From Hofstenia miamia (taxonomy: Eukaryota > Xenacoelomorpha > Acoela): 64,000 nt of DNA. Below are positions 46,685 to 58,914 of the stretch, in pieces. The first letter of the stretch is position 1. Each line of letters starts with the position of its first letter. The stretch covers positions 1,265,650-1,329,649 of the forward strand of contig SCFE01000030.1 of NCBI GenBank assembly GCA_004352715.1, given 5' to 3'. A program made the position numbers and the translations under genes. The notes below the pieces were generated by a model that saw only the letters and a program-made list of their open reading frames with translations, ran no database searches and was not told the DNA's origin.

Positions 46685-47205
46685 TGTAGCATCATCCAAA
46701 AGCAACTAAGCTGCAAGCGAAGAACAACGTCAAATGATTAATAATAATTAGAATTGATTGTAAAATTTAGTTAATGATCTTAGTTATTTTTGTAAGATGC
46801 AACTAAGCCTCAATATTGTTCAAATTAAGAAAAACTTGTTAGCCTATCAAGTAACATTTGACAAATTAAATTGAGCGAAATTACACTTATGAAGGAACAG
46901 CCATATTGGCAGACAAATAGCAGGTACTTTTGGAAAATTTTTATAAATAGCTTTGAACTAACCAGAAATTTGATGAACAATAAATTCTTCGGAGTTTATT
47001 TTATTTTCATTCTACTCTTATCTGGTTTGATTATTTAATAAAATGTGCAGCTAGGCAAGTTGTGTCGAGTAGTGGCTGGATTCCATCACGGGATCGATTC
47101 GAAGGGTCCTTGTGCCACGAAACCGCACTTATGTTACGGAGTTTTCCGATTCTTGCCTAGTCTGACTATCGATCAATACATGTATGAAATAATCAATGCT
47201 TGAAA
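46685..47205 (+). repeat. 5' LTR of young Gypsy element (plus strand)
   Basis: It starts TGTAGCATCATCCAAAAGC and matches the inverted LTR at 39,685-40,593. It keeps a normal CpG content (for example CACGGGATCGATTCGAAGGG) in an otherwise CpG-poor half, which suggests a recent insertion. A single N at 47,206 cuts its end; the following GCCACTACGACATCAAG could be the remainder of a TGG-type primer-binding site. Confidence 0.75.
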
Positions 47206-47300
47206 CNGCCACTACGACATCAAGAAACAATGACAAACAATAAAAGTAAGAGAGGAAGCGCAAAGAAGGCGATACCAAAAACCACTACCCCTATGGCGAC

Positions 47301-48756
47301 ATGATTGTCATCCTATCCAAGGAATTCGGAAGCAAACCAAACCCCAGAGTCAATAAACCAGGAACCCCAGAAATTATGGAAATTCTGAGAAAGAATAATG
47401 AGATGGAGAAATTACTACGAGAAGAAATTGGTCTGCTAACAAAAAGGATAGAAGACATCGAATTAGCAAGTGTGGAAACAATCAGGAACATCCAAATTGA
47501 TATGGATACCAGATTAATTGAACAAAGCGAAGTGTTCCAAAACGAGATCAAGGCAATTACGAAACAGTTAATGGAATCAAACAGCAGATTTCTGGAACAA
47601 AATCAGCTTCTGCAAGATAAGAATAATGTATTAGAAAGAACAAACCAGCAGCTAATACAAGATAATGATATACAAGCCGCAGAGATATCACAACTTAAAA
47701 GTAAAATAACTCAACTCGAAACAAACAGAAATGAACAGTCAGCACATTTACAACATGACTTGTTGGAAATAGAAAACAGGCGACTAGTCGAAGATAAAGA
47801 TCTGAGGCAAGAGGAAATAGCTCAACTAAAAGACAAGTTGAGGTTATTGCAGCTGAATAAGGACGAACAAGATAAAATACAATCCCACAATTTTCAGTTC
47901 AAAGGTAGGAAAGAATGGGAACTACAAGCTTCACCACTCCATGACCACCTATCAGAGGACTCTTCAGAAGATGAGAATGAGGTAGAAAAGAAGAAATTCG
48001 TTGAGGAAATTACAAAAGCAATAACTATGCAACTACGGAGAGAAGAAGCGACAACAAAAAACATGAAACCGAAATACAACAACTCAATATTAAACCAAGA
48101 GTTGGGAAACGATATGATCCCATGTAAAGCTATGCTACCAAAATTCAACGGCAGAGTAGATGGCTATAATCCAACATTCGGGGAATGGCTCCAGATGTTC
48201 GAGTTGACAATGGCAGAAAGAAAGGTGAGCCAACACTCAGCAGCAGCAAGATTCCCCTTATATCTAACAGGAGCAGCAGCGCAGCACTACCTGTTGTTAG
48301 ACCCTGAAACAAAAACAAACTACGAATTGTTAATTGGTGANNNNNNNNNNNNNNNNNNNNNNNNNNNNNNNNNNNNNNNNNNNNNNNNNNNNNNNNNNNN
48401 NNNNNNNNNNNNNNNNNNNNNNNNGAAAGTTTTAAGAACCAATACCGGATAATTTTAAATGGGACAAAGATGAAGAAGACAGATGACATCCGCAATTATA
48501 TACAGCAGGTCGAAAGGCTGGTCACACTCAGCTCAAAGGAGAGCCAATATTCAAAGTATGATCTCTTTTCTCACATTTGCAAGGTGATGCCTGATAATAT
48601 AAGAGCACAATTTGAAATTAAGTGCGATGTAGATGACAAGCTGGAAAAGATGATCAGAAAAGCAGTGGGCATACAAGCAACGATCAAAAATAACGCGAGA
48701 ATAAACGAAAAGTCTGCCTGGCATAGAGAAATGCCAACCTGGAGGAACAACCTCAA
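47301..48756 (+). CDS. Gag polyprotein of young Gypsy-type LTR retrotransposon, partial
   Basis: The first 200 codons form a long charged helix with heptad-like Leu/Ile spacing (about residues 25-200, likely coiled coil). A capsid-like domain follows: MLPKFNGRVDGYNPTFGEWL (from about residue 277) and RFPLYLTGAAAQHYLLLDPE, typical of the folded Gag core. After an 84-N gap (48,341-48,424) the frame resumes in a different phase, showing the gap size is nominal, with YDLFSHICKVMPDNIRAQFE, then runs into the 1000-N gap. An upstream ATG frame (47,249 region) ends in an overlapping ATGA at 47,301-47,304. The same Gag blocks occur, decayed, in the old minus-strand element (60,361-58,915). No stop interrupts the visible frame, so the copy may be young. 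Pol is missing. Confidence 0.8.
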
Positions 48757-49756
48757 NNNNNNNNNNNNNNNNNNNNNNNNNNNNNNNNNNNNNNNNNNNN
48801 NNNNNNNNNNNNNNNNNNNNNNNNNNNNNNNNNNNNNNNNNNNNNNNNNNNNNNNNNNNNNNNNNNNNNNNNNNNNNNNNNNNNNNNNNNNNNNNNNNNN
48901 NNNNNNNNNNNNNNNNNNNNNNNNNNNNNNNNNNNNNNNNNNNNNNNNNNNNNNNNNNNNNNNNNNNNNNNNNNNNNNNNNNNNNNNNNNNNNNNNNNNN
49001 NNNNNNNNNNNNNNNNNNNNNNNNNNNNNNNNNNNNNNNNNNNNNNNNNNNNNNNNNNNNNNNNNNNNNNNNNNNNNNNNNNNNNNNNNNNNNNNNNNNN
49101 NNNNNNNNNNNNNNNNNNNNNNNNNNNNNNNNNNNNNNNNNNNNNNNNNNNNNNNNNNNNNNNNNNNNNNNNNNNNNNNNNNNNNNNNNNNNNNNNNNNN
49201 NNNNNNNNNNNNNNNNNNNNNNNNNNNNNNNNNNNNNNNNNNNNNNNNNNNNNNNNNNNNNNNNNNNNNNNNNNNNNNNNNNNNNNNNNNNNNNNNNNNN
49301 NNNNNNNNNNNNNNNNNNNNNNNNNNNNNNNNNNNNNNNNNNNNNNNNNNNNNNNNNNNNNNNNNNNNNNNNNNNNNNNNNNNNNNNNNNNNNNNNNNNN
49401 NNNNNNNNNNNNNNNNNNNNNNNNNNNNNNNNNNNNNNNNNNNNNNNNNNNNNNNNNNNNNNNNNNNNNNNNNNNNNNNNNNNNNNNNNNNNNNNNNNNN
49501 NNNNNNNNNNNNNNNNNNNNNNNNNNNNNNNNNNNNNNNNNNNNNNNNNNNNNNNNNNNNNNNNNNNNNNNNNNNNNNNNNNNNNNNNNNNNNNNNNNNN
49601 NNNNNNNNNNNNNNNNNNNNNNNNNNNNNNNNNNNNNNNNNNNNNNNNNNNNNNNNNNNNNNNNNNNNNNNNNNNNNNNNNNNNNNNNNNNNNNNNNNNN
49701 NNNNNNNNNNNNNNNNNNNNNNNNNNNNNNNNNNNNNNNNNNNNNNNNNNNNNNNN
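48757..49756. other. Assembly gap of exactly 1000 N
   Basis: A second placeholder gap of the same round size as 41,252-42,251. It hides the rest of the young Gypsy element and the left end of the DNA transposon. Confidence 0.95.
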
Positions 49757-52700
49757 AACCCAACCTTCTCTGATTTTGCTATAACTTGGCAAAAATTTGC
49801 ATTTTGGTGAAAAAACATTTGTGCTGAAATATTTTTGAAATCCAATGTCGTTTGACGCCCTGGACTTGAGATTTAAGTTTTCGATATTGAGCCGCGGCTG
49901 AAAATAAGCCAAAAATCGCATATCTCAAAAACTACTTTACATAGAAACCTGGTTGATGGCTTATTCGAAGCAGAAGATATGATTTCCTATCTCACTTTAA
50001 TACATTTATGCAGGCTAAATGCTCAAATTTTCGAGATATTGCCATAAAACACTTTTTTTTGCAAATATCAAGATTATCACAGTTAATAAGCAATGATGCC
50101 AGTCTTAAAACGGTTTTTTTGGCATTGTTACTAAGATACAAAATAATGTGTAACAAATAAATTGGAAAAAAAGGATGTAAAAAATATTTTATTGCAATGC
50201 CTAACAAGATGTAAAATTCCGAACAGATATTTTGGGTAGTTTCAACAAAGTGTTTTGTACAAAAAATGTAAATCTACTACAAAAATACTACTAGTTTTAA
50301 TTTTCTCAGATGAATAAATATCAAGTTATTTTGAAATATTGCCAGCACCAAGATTATTGTGTCTAGTTGTCTTTGCTTAGAAGTTCTAATTTGGTTTCAC
50401 AATAATGCACTGTACTGTACAGAGTGTCAACAAACACAACAACATATGCAATAGCTGACTGATAGCTGAGGTACCATAAACCTTAATCTCAATTCAGTTT
50501 CTAGGTCCAGTACCTTAGTCAAACTGAAAAGTTTGAAGAACAAGTTTGTGCTAACAGAATGTCCATTAGCTTCAGTATGCTTTCATAGCTGCTGCTTATA
50601 AGCATGGCTAACAGTAGTTAACAACTCTTGGTTGTCACTCAACTTTGGAGCCGATTCTGAAAAATGTATAGTCGTAACCAGTGACAATGCACGTTCAGCA
50701 GGATCGTTTATGCAAGGCAACTTCTTGACTAAATTTTGTGTTGAGGTGTATTCGGGACTTTGAGGCCAAACCTTAGGATTTTGCTCAAAAAAACGGACGA
50801 TTTTGGAAACAAGTTTATTAGCATGTGCGAATCTTGGGCAATTAATCATTCAAATGTGTTGTCTTTTTGAGCTCAGGCATTTTTACTAAGCCTTGGTCTA
50901 TGGTGCTGGTGCCATTGTTCTGTTTTCCTTTGTAAGCTTTCAATTTCCTCCACATTGCAAGTTTTTCAGTTGGCGATAATTTGTCGCTGAAAAATGCAAA
51001 ACTGACATGACGTTCACTAAGATACTACAAGTGGTTTTCCAACTTTTCTTGGGCAGACGTGGCAAAGTGTATATAAAGCGATGGGTACAACGCAATTGTT
51101 CTTCAATCAGAACTCTTTATCTTGTCAAGCTCTTGCCACATGTGAAGGTAGTTTATTGCAGCATCTGCAACATCGCTTGCTGTACACCAGTTCTTTACGT
51201 AAAAAAGTGAAAGAAATGATGCTAACGACCTGACGTTTTTCAAAAATAATTCATCTGCGAATCCAATTTCCAAAAGTTGATGGTGGAAGAGAGCTATTTT
51301 GAAGGTATATATTAATTTGGCCATCCACCTTGCGTGGTGAAATGCACCAGGAGCTTTAAAAGAAAAAGGTGTTGCAGTGTGGCTAGCTCCACCTAGAAAC
51401 AAAATTGCCAGCTCAACTACTTCCTTGTAATCTTCTCTAGAAGATTTTTCATTGGTAATCCAATCTTTTAAAAAATGCAGAGTTGATTCTTGGATCCTCT
51501 GAAGTCGTCTTGATTTAAATGTAAATATTTCGTAACTTGATTTGTTGATTGCAGTCCAGTTTTTAGCAAACTGTTTGAAAAGCGGTTCTTGTGGGGATTC
51601 GGTAGCCTGTCCAAAAACGTTTTTGCAAATTGATGCACAAATTAGTTCTAAAATGTGGTGATGGCAAGCCAATTGAAACACGGGATGTCCAAATGCGGAT
51701 TGTAATTGCACCACAACTCCTTTGTTAAGTCCACTATTGGTTGCTGTTGTGTCAAATACACATCCAACAATTTTTGAAAAATTTACTTTAGCATCGATTA
51801 GTGATTGTAACAGCTTGTTTGCTTCACTTGTGGAACCAGTATCATTACTCATGTTTATTACATCTAACAAAATTTCATGGTCCGAATGAAGAGCATTTAT
51901 AACAACCGCCAGAACACATTTGTTTTCTCCAGTATGGGTTGTCTGCTTTAAGCTTTTGCCATCCCAATGTATGACCCAGTATCCATCATCGTTTAACATT
52001 AGGCTTTCATTCTCATGTCTAAGTTTTTCAGCTTCTTCAATTCTTGAAATATGTTTGTCTCTGTGTATTGTACTTCTTGACAAGTTCACTTCACCCAAAT
52101 CAGCTCCACCAGCAGTTAGAAGAGTAGCAGTATACCGTAGCTGTTTTCGAACACTCAGTCCATGAATATCTGCTGTTAGGCTTGCTTTTTTCATAGTTTC
52201 TTTGTTTAGTTGCAAAGTAATTGTGTTCATTTTTGTTTTACTTTTTTTGGAAGGTTGAAACGTTGGATCTTGTGCATCATCTCTTCTGTTTTCGCTCTCA
52301 TCACTACTGGAGCTGTATGCAGCTTCCCAAACTTGGGTTTCTGTTCTTTGAGTTGATTTTCTTTTTCTGTTTTTCCTTTCAGTTGTCTTGCTTTTTTGCC
52401 TTTGAAGTTCTGTGTCACGTCCACCAATTGTCCCATTCCAGCTTGATTCTTTCATGTTAAGCAAAAATTTTAGATCTTCCAAACTCTTTTGTTTTAAGCT
52501 AGAATTAGTTGTACTTTCAGCAGTCTCTTTGAGGTAATCTTCATATTGCTTTGTCACAACCCAAAATGTTTGTTTGGATTGGTTGATGAACTTATCTTGC
52601 TTTTGCTTCATCGAGGATGTCAACTTTTTTTTACCTTTTAAAATTTTGTTGTTGTATTGGCTTAAATGTTTTTGGTTTTTTGTCAAGATTAAGCAGTCTT

Positions 52701-53472
52701 GCAATTAAAGCATTCTCTGATTGACATAGATAGCCACATTTAACCCACCATGAAATAACTTCAGTCACAGCTTGTTTTGCTGCATCTCTTTGGGTAGATT
52801 GTCTGTTGCTAGAGAGCTGCATGTGCTCGTGAATGGAATAATAGCTCAAAAGCACATCTTCATTGGTAGGAGGCTTGTTTTTCAAATATGAAAATCTATC
52901 CAATACTGATTTGTCAAATGGCCAAAATGTAACTTTATTGCGGGTGTTCATGCTATCAGAACATACATAAACACCTCCACAGCTGGAATCGTTCTGCCTA
53001 ACCCTTTACATAGTTTTTAGTAACACTAAATCTAAATAGAAAACCTGCAAAATAAAATCCTAAATAGAAAAAGATGGTGGCAGCTATGCACTATATAACG
53101 TCGAAGGAAGTTGTTTAGTTTAAACCATAGTGTGGTGAGCAAAGGTCGATTGTAGAAAAAAGTGTTTTTTGGCAATATCTCGAAAATTTGAGCATTTAGC
53201 CTGCATAAATGATTAAAGTGAGATAGGAAATCATATCTTCTGCTTCGAATAAGCCATCAACCAGGTTTCTATGTAAAGTAGTTTTTGAGATATGCGATTT
53301 TCAGCTTATTTTCAGCTGCAACTCAATATTGAAAACTTAAATCTCAAGTCCAGGGCGTCAAACGACATTGGATTTCAAAAATATTTCAGCACAAATGTTT
53401 TTTCACCAAAATGCAAATTTGTGCCAAGTTATAGCAAAATCAGAGAAGGTTGGGATTTTTGGGACACCCTAG
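49757..53472 (-). mobile_element. DNA transposon with about 300-bp terminal inverted repeats
   Basis: The sequence from 49,757 to about 50,058 is matched in reverse complement by about 53,154-53,456 with only scattered differences (for example CCGCGG against TGCAGC). The right end continues to GGGACACCCTAG at about 53,472; the corresponding left terminus is inside the N gap, so the target duplication cannot be read. The transposase lies between, on the minus strand. The element keeps normal CpG content, unlike the old Gypsy sequence on its right, so it is a recent insertion into that element. Confidence 0.8.
50583..52951 (-). pseudogene. Transposase of the long-TIR element, RNase H-like, frameshifted
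   Basis: Three consecutive minus-strand pieces make up one protein. The N-terminal piece (52,951-52,631) contains NTRNKVTFWPFDKSVL. The core (52,704-51,103) has a Lys/Arg-rich SSSSDESENRRDD region and then YWVIHWDGKSL, GCVFDTTATNSGLNKG, ACHHHILELIC and AFHHARWMAKLIYTFK. The C-terminal piece (50,849-50,583) ends with NDPAERALSL. The same series of blocks (FDTTxxNxG, CxHHxxE, HHARWM, DPAERAL) occurs in a protein family I know from many invertebrate genomes and regard as transposon-derived; its Asp residues would fit an RNase H-like catalytic core. The first two pieces overlap in different frames at an A6 run, consistent with a one-base indel, and the link to the last piece also needs a frame change or intron. 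I cannot name the superfamily. Confidence 0.7.
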
Positions 53473-53479
53473 TATACAC

Positions 53480-55290
53480 AACAGATTATTCTTTTCCGCA
53501 TTTGCTTTGACAAGGTTGAACTCAACTTGTTTCTTTAGCATGGTAGTCCCTATGGTACAAAGGATAATTGATTTTGGCGGCCTTAACAGAATCCCAGAAT
53601 GTGCTGCAGAGTCCCCACTTGCAGAGTTTGTTGATTTGGGCATTGCTGATGCAAAGTCAAGATGTGGTACATTCTACATACAAGGCTATTTGGCGCCCAG
53701 GCAATTGTAGAAGTACCAGTTCCTCCTTGGTGAACATCTCAGTTATGCACCACTTCATGAGACCTAATATGTCATGGTGGTGCTTGATTGTAAAAATTCG
53801 CTCATCTTCAGTGATTGACCATGCTGGTGTATGCACAGGAGTGCTGGTGGCGCCTGTGAACTTTTGTAAGTTGATAGCCTTGATGAGGGCCTTCATACTG
53901 GGGGAGACCTCAATAGCAGAAGACTATAAAAGTTCTTCTTTGTGGTAGAACTGCACAGGAGTTCACATGGTCTGCTCAATAACCGTGATGGGGATGATCT
54001 CACCATCTCATGCAGCTTGTCTCCATGTCTCTGAGATCTTGTTGTAGCTGCTTTCCAAATAATTTATCTTCTCTCAGTTAAACAGGATTTCCATTCTTGT
54101 GTTAACATTGTACTGGTTCACCAATTCTAAGAACTGCTGCATTGATCCAGGTTCTCAACAGATAAGACAGTTGGTGCAGAGCAGCACGTGGTCAAATTCC
54201 AAAGATGGGAACATGGTTTCAGTGGTAGCTCCCCATATATACTTTCAGAGGTTCTCTGAAAAGATGTTCAAGACAGCAAAAGCAATGCTGAGGCGATTGA
54301 AGATCATCTGGAGCTGAAGAAGCCCTAGCAGACTACCTCTCCATAGCCTTTTTGGTTTTTCCAGGCAATGATGGTGGTGAGCAGGAGTGTAGAAGCCAAT
54401 TTTCAATCTGCCACATCACTGGGCAGACAGTGAGTTCATGTATGCATTTTCTTGCTAAACATTCTCAGACATTTCAGTTGAGAGGCAGCTGAATTTGCAG
54501 GTCATGTGTAAGGAAGATTGACAGTATCCAGACAGCTCCACAGGACTGGATGGGTGGTACAAACTTTTTGTAAAATAAAATGGCAAAGTTCTGATAGTCT
54601 TGAGAAGCATAAGCAATTCAGAACTCTATAAGGAGCCTCTCAACAGATCTCAAATACTGCAAAGTAGGGCTGCAGATGTTGATAGTGGGCCAAACAGACC
54701 TGGGGTTTCTTTCTGCTTTGAGATTCATCCAAACCTTGTTGATCTTGGCAAGGGTGGCAGCCCTTTGTGAAAACTTGAAACTAATGTGCATGTCAGTTAC
54801 TAGGGCAAGACCATGCCAATTAGCATTTATTGACTTGAGGGTCTGTGACTGGATGACTGCATCAATGATAAGCCTTGTGTCCACTGCAAGGCAGTGAGTC
54901 AGAATCTTCTTGCACAGAAGGAGGTCTGTGTAGATTAGCTTGGTGATCAAGAAAATACTGGACTGGTACATGCTTGTGGGACAATAACTGCTGGTGTAGA
55001 GAATGGTGAAGTTCTCTATCCTGAAGTGGAGACTGATGACCATTTCTGGTACCTGATACTCCTCCTTTATGAACAGGATTAAACTTATGTTTTTGACCTT
55101 ACCTAGCTGATACACAATCTCAATTTTTTCCATTATTTTTGACTGGTTGACTTCACCAACTCTGAAGAAGTAGATGATAAGCAAGTTATTGAAATCTATG
55201 TTAATGCATTCAAATTTTTGGATGGCACACTTGTTGTTTAAGAGCTGGCAGAGGTGCGTCAAGTTAAAGTCTTCATCAAACATCATGTGG
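53480..55290 (-). pseudogene. Old Gypsy element: 3' ORF of unknown function downstream of integrase
   Basis: The longest open piece is 55,286-54,618 (222 codons), beginning near MMFDEDFNLTHLCQLL. It continues, with stops and frameshifts, to WSITEDERIFTIKHHHDILG at about 53,825-53,770 and LVLLQLPGRQIALYVECTTS near 53,715-53,657. It occupies the place where env or other accessory genes sit, between integrase and the 3' LTR, but I see no signal peptide, furin site or clear membrane anchor. A second copy exists at 44,871-46,440. The DNA transposon interrupts its downstream side. Function unknown. Confidence 0.55.
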
Positions 55291-56500
55291 ACTGTGCTGT
55301 GCCAGTAGGGTCTCTAGAGCCCTCTGTGCATTTTGGAATTGTAGCCTAGGAAAAATACAAGTAGCAGTAATATCACTACTATTACCAAGGTTACTATCAT
55401 ACTTGACCTCAGTGAGGTAGTCTTCCTCACATTCAGTGAGGTTAGTATAAGTCTCCATCATCAATAAGTGAAAATTCACTATTAGGGTTGATGACAACAT
55501 TACTAATATCCTTAACAGTTCTCTTGAGTCATTGGAAATGGGCGACCCTTCCATTACTTAATAAATATTTATGATGATCTAACACTTTGGTTATAGTGAA
55601 TGGGCCTTGCCAGTTAGTAGCAAGCTTCTGTACTTGACTAGTGTCAGTGATTTGGCAAGGAAAATAGGCAAAGAATTTGTCACCAAACTTATGACATTTG
55701 CCATACAATTTATGATTAAAATTTCACTGTTGGTGGATGACAGATTGATTAGTATTTCTACAAATAGTTAAGTGTACTTCTTGGGACTTGTGTAACATAC
55801 AATTCACAAAATTCTCCAATGTAGGTTTGTTGTAATCAGGTAACATAATAGAAAGAGGGATACTCGCCTCATGACCATACATACCCTTAAAAGGGCTGAC
55901 CTTTGTAGTAGAATGCACTGCAGTGTTATAAAAATACTCTACTGCTTTGATAACATGTCTCCAGTTTTGGCCTGCTGCTCAGGTGAGAGCAACTTGAATT
56001 AACTTAATGACAGTACAGTTAAGCCATTCCACAACTCCATTTGACTGTGGGTGATACATAGTGGTGAACTCGTGGAGTATTTTGAGTTCTTTCATTAGAG
56101 TCTCCATAAGGTGGTTGTCAAATTGGGGACCCTGATCAGAAATCAGGCTTTCCATGGGTCCAAACTTAAGGATCCACTCCCTGACTACTTTCTCTCCAGT
56201 GCGTTTATCAATTACATCTTGGACTGTGGCTCTAATGCCAATGGTGACATACCTAGTATTAAATGTGCACTCTATTTGTATAATGCCTAAGTGGCCTTTT
56301 TCATGGATTTTCCGTACCAGATCTCTTCAGAAATACTCAGGGACAGCTAACTGACTATTTTGACTTTGAGCATAAAGCAAACCTGCCTCTGTCTGTTTCC
56401 AGTTGTACTGCTGAAAATATCTGTTGGCCACAGAACTGAGGATGTAATTGGTGTTCTTTAATTTCACTATGATCTTGCTTAGCACTTTATCATGGTGCTA
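55291..56500 (-). pseudogene. Old Gypsy element: integrase, broken
   Basis: Minus-strand translation includes RKIHEKGHLGIIQIE (about 56,315-56,270), then GPMESLISDQGPQFDNH (about 56,160-56,110) and YHPQSNGVVEW (about 56,060-56,030). Asp in SDQG and Glu in VVEW are separated by 35 residues, the D,D(35)E spacing of retroviral-type integrases. Further on, HSTTKVSPFKGMYGHEASIP (about 55,915-55,855) is the typical end of the Gypsy integrase core. Stops break the frame (for example near 56,325). It is almost CpG-free. Integrase inserts the cDNA into the host genome. Confidence 0.85.
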
Positions 56501-57900
56501 GTGGTGCAAAATCTCTGCTTTGGTGATTTCTTCCTTTACAAGGATTGGAAGGATCACGTTGCCATGGCGATCTGGGTTGATCTTGGGAAGATGCTTGTAG
56601 TCAGTGAGAGGGATAAACCCAAATGGTGTCCTCTCTCCTTGTGGTTTCAGGAGATTGCACTCATAGCTAGGGAGAGTGGTCCAATAGTCCGCATTGTTAT
56701 GAAGTCTCCCTGGATGGTGCTTAATAGAAAATGTAAAATCATTCAAGCATTCAATCCAATGGGCAACAATGTTGGAATTGTTCCCAGAAAATTTCTTCAG
56801 CCAGACTATTGCAAAGTTATCCAATCACACAGTGAAGTGATGACCCAGGATAAAGAAGCGAAATTTCTTTAGACTTTCCACTAGCACCAACATTTCAGAT
56901 TTTGTAGTGCTGTAATTCTGTTTGACATTGTGGAGCTTGTGGCTGAAATACTGACTCAGGCATTCCCTTCCATCAATGACTTGGCTGATCACGCCAATAA
57001 TTGTGACAGAACTGGCATCACAGTCAATGAGGAACTCTTTTGAGTAATCAGGCATGTTCAAACTAGGAATTTTTCTTAGTTCTCCTTTGACAGCATTGAG
57101 CTCTTCTGGCTCTGCCCAAGTCCATTTAAATTTGACCTTGCACTGTAATAGATTAGAAATATGCCTTGTCTTGTTATCTAATTCAGGGATGAAAGTCCAT
57201 AATAATTCAGAAATCCCATAAGGTGTTGCACATCCTTACAAGAGTGAGGAGTTTCAATTTTATCTAGATGATCCTTAGCATCATTCTTGATGGAAATACG
57301 ACCAGGTTTGATGATTCTCCCAAGAAAGGTAACACATGGTTGTAACAGGGAACACTTGTTTCTATTAACTCAGAGACCAGATTCATATAGAAGATTCAGA
57401 GTGCATCCAAGCCTTTCCAGATGCTCAGAGAAGTTGTTACCAGCAATGAGGATGTCATCTATGTAAGCTGTTACACCTGGCTCAAATATGTTAGCACCCT
57501 TTCTGAGCACTGAAAAGTTGTTGGGGCTTTGAAGAGCTTAAAAGCCATGTATTTCCACTCAAAGAGACCATATGGAGTAATGAAGGCATCTTCAAGATGT
57601 CAGTGGGCTTCATTGGCACCTACCAATATGCTTTGCACAAGTTGAGGCAGCTAAACAACTTATACTGACTAGCATCATAGAGAAGATCCTTGATGCATGG
57701 AAGCAGATATGCATCCTTGACTGTAACATCATTAAGTTTCCTGAATTCCACACAAAGGTGGTACATGTTGCCTTGTTTAATAAAGATGGTGGGCACTGCA
57801 TGGGGGCTATTGCTAGCCTGAATAATACCACTTTCTATAAGATCACTCAGAATCTTTTCATACTCTTCTCAGAGGTTTTCCAGTACCCTCCTAATGGGCA
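56501..57900 (-). pseudogene. Old Gypsy element: reverse transcriptase and RNase H, broken
   Basis: RT blocks on the minus strand: MPIRRVLENLYEEYEKILSD (about 57,900-57,845), QYKLFSCLNLCKAYW (about 57,670-57,625; the usual Asp of this block reads Asn) and AYIDDILIAGNNF (about 57,470-57,432), which holds the catalytic Tyr-x-Asp-Asp. RNase H: KEFLIDCDASS (about 57,035-57,005), YSTTKSEMLVLVESLKKF (about 56,915-56,862) and the final block IKHHPGRLHNNADYWTTLPS (about 56,725-56,665). The order RT then RNase H then integrase is that of Ty3/Gypsy. The block around 57,560-57,640 is frameshifted and stop-containing. Confidence 0.85.
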
Positions 57901-58820
57901 TGCAAATTGGATGATCATTCTTGGTTACAATAGAGTGTTGTTTGCCAACAGCCTGGCCAATGCTAATTGAGCTGCAATTGAAAACCTCATGATGTTGCCA
58001 AAGCAGGTGAGAAAGTGACTCACGCTCTTGGGAGCTAAGATGTGGATGAGTCCATTCATTAACAAGAGGGATCTGGACAGGATCACTTGGCTCCACCAGA
58101 TTGTGAATGGTGGTTAAGATCAGTAGACAGGCAGTGGCCTGGAATTCCAGATGAACCAGAGTTGCAATAATCTTCAGTTGAGAAGGGTCTATCTTGACCA
58201 ACGAGGTAGAACTATTGAGAATAGTAACATACATTCTTCCTTTAGAGACATGGCAGAGATCTGGGGAGAAGTTGACTCTAGGGAAATGCTTCCCCTTGAA
58301 TCCAAAAACCATGACGTCACCAGTGTATGCTGAGTCAGTAGTGATGGGGCTCAACAATTACACTTTCAGAAAAACTTAATGAGATATCCTGCTTGGGAAC
58401 AGTAGTGAGTTCCTGGCAGCTTTCACTTTCATGGATGGAAATCATGTTCTTTCTGTAATTAATAACACATGTGTTCAGCTTGAGAAAGTCATTATCCAAA
58501 ATGTCATATGGGAGTGGCTGGTTGCAGGTATCTATAACAATCAAATCAACAACAACAGTTCCTGCCAAATGCGTAGTTCCAGGTTCAGTACATGACCTTT
58601 CAAAGATGACATGTTCCCTGAGGCATCCAACAGACGTGCAGTAGATGGAAGTAAATCATTTTGTGACAAACATAACTTGGAGCAACAAGAGTCGCTAATG
58701 ATTGAGGCTGATTCCCCAGTGTCAATGGTGACATTAATCAGAGATCCATTTATATCCACAGGGATAAAGTTAGTATGCAACAGCAAAGTGATTACCAGAA
58801 TGTCATGCACACATTTTCTA
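57869..58820 (-). pseudogene. Old Gypsy element: aspartic protease and linker
   Basis: The frame at 58,810-58,541 contains NVTIDTGESASIISD with the Asp-Thr-Gly active site of retroviral-type aspartic proteases, followed by LLDASGNMSSLKG; 58,568-58,335 continues with NQPLPYDILDNDFLKL, matching the flap/C-terminal region. The next frame (58,357-57,869) runs to the start of RT and includes QERESLSHLLWQHHEVF, the usual Gypsy linker before RT. The protease cleaves the Gag-Pol precursor. Confidence 0.8.
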
Positions 58821-58914
58821 GGAGGCAGTGCTCCAACTAGTTTAACTGATCAACAGAGCTGATAGGTAAATCAGGAGGATCCTCTCTGACCTGGGCTCAT
58901 CAATGATGAAGCCT

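Noticed and set aside
52670-52705. Programmed -1 ribosomal frameshift at AAAAAAC in the transposase
   Set aside because: The shift needed to go from the first to the second frame is +1, and the heptamer is not in the phase required for -1 slippage; a one-base indel is simpler.
53440-53710. Plus-strand frames over the transposon/Gypsy junction
   Set aside because: They are shadows of the minus-strand Gypsy 3' ORF and the TIR.
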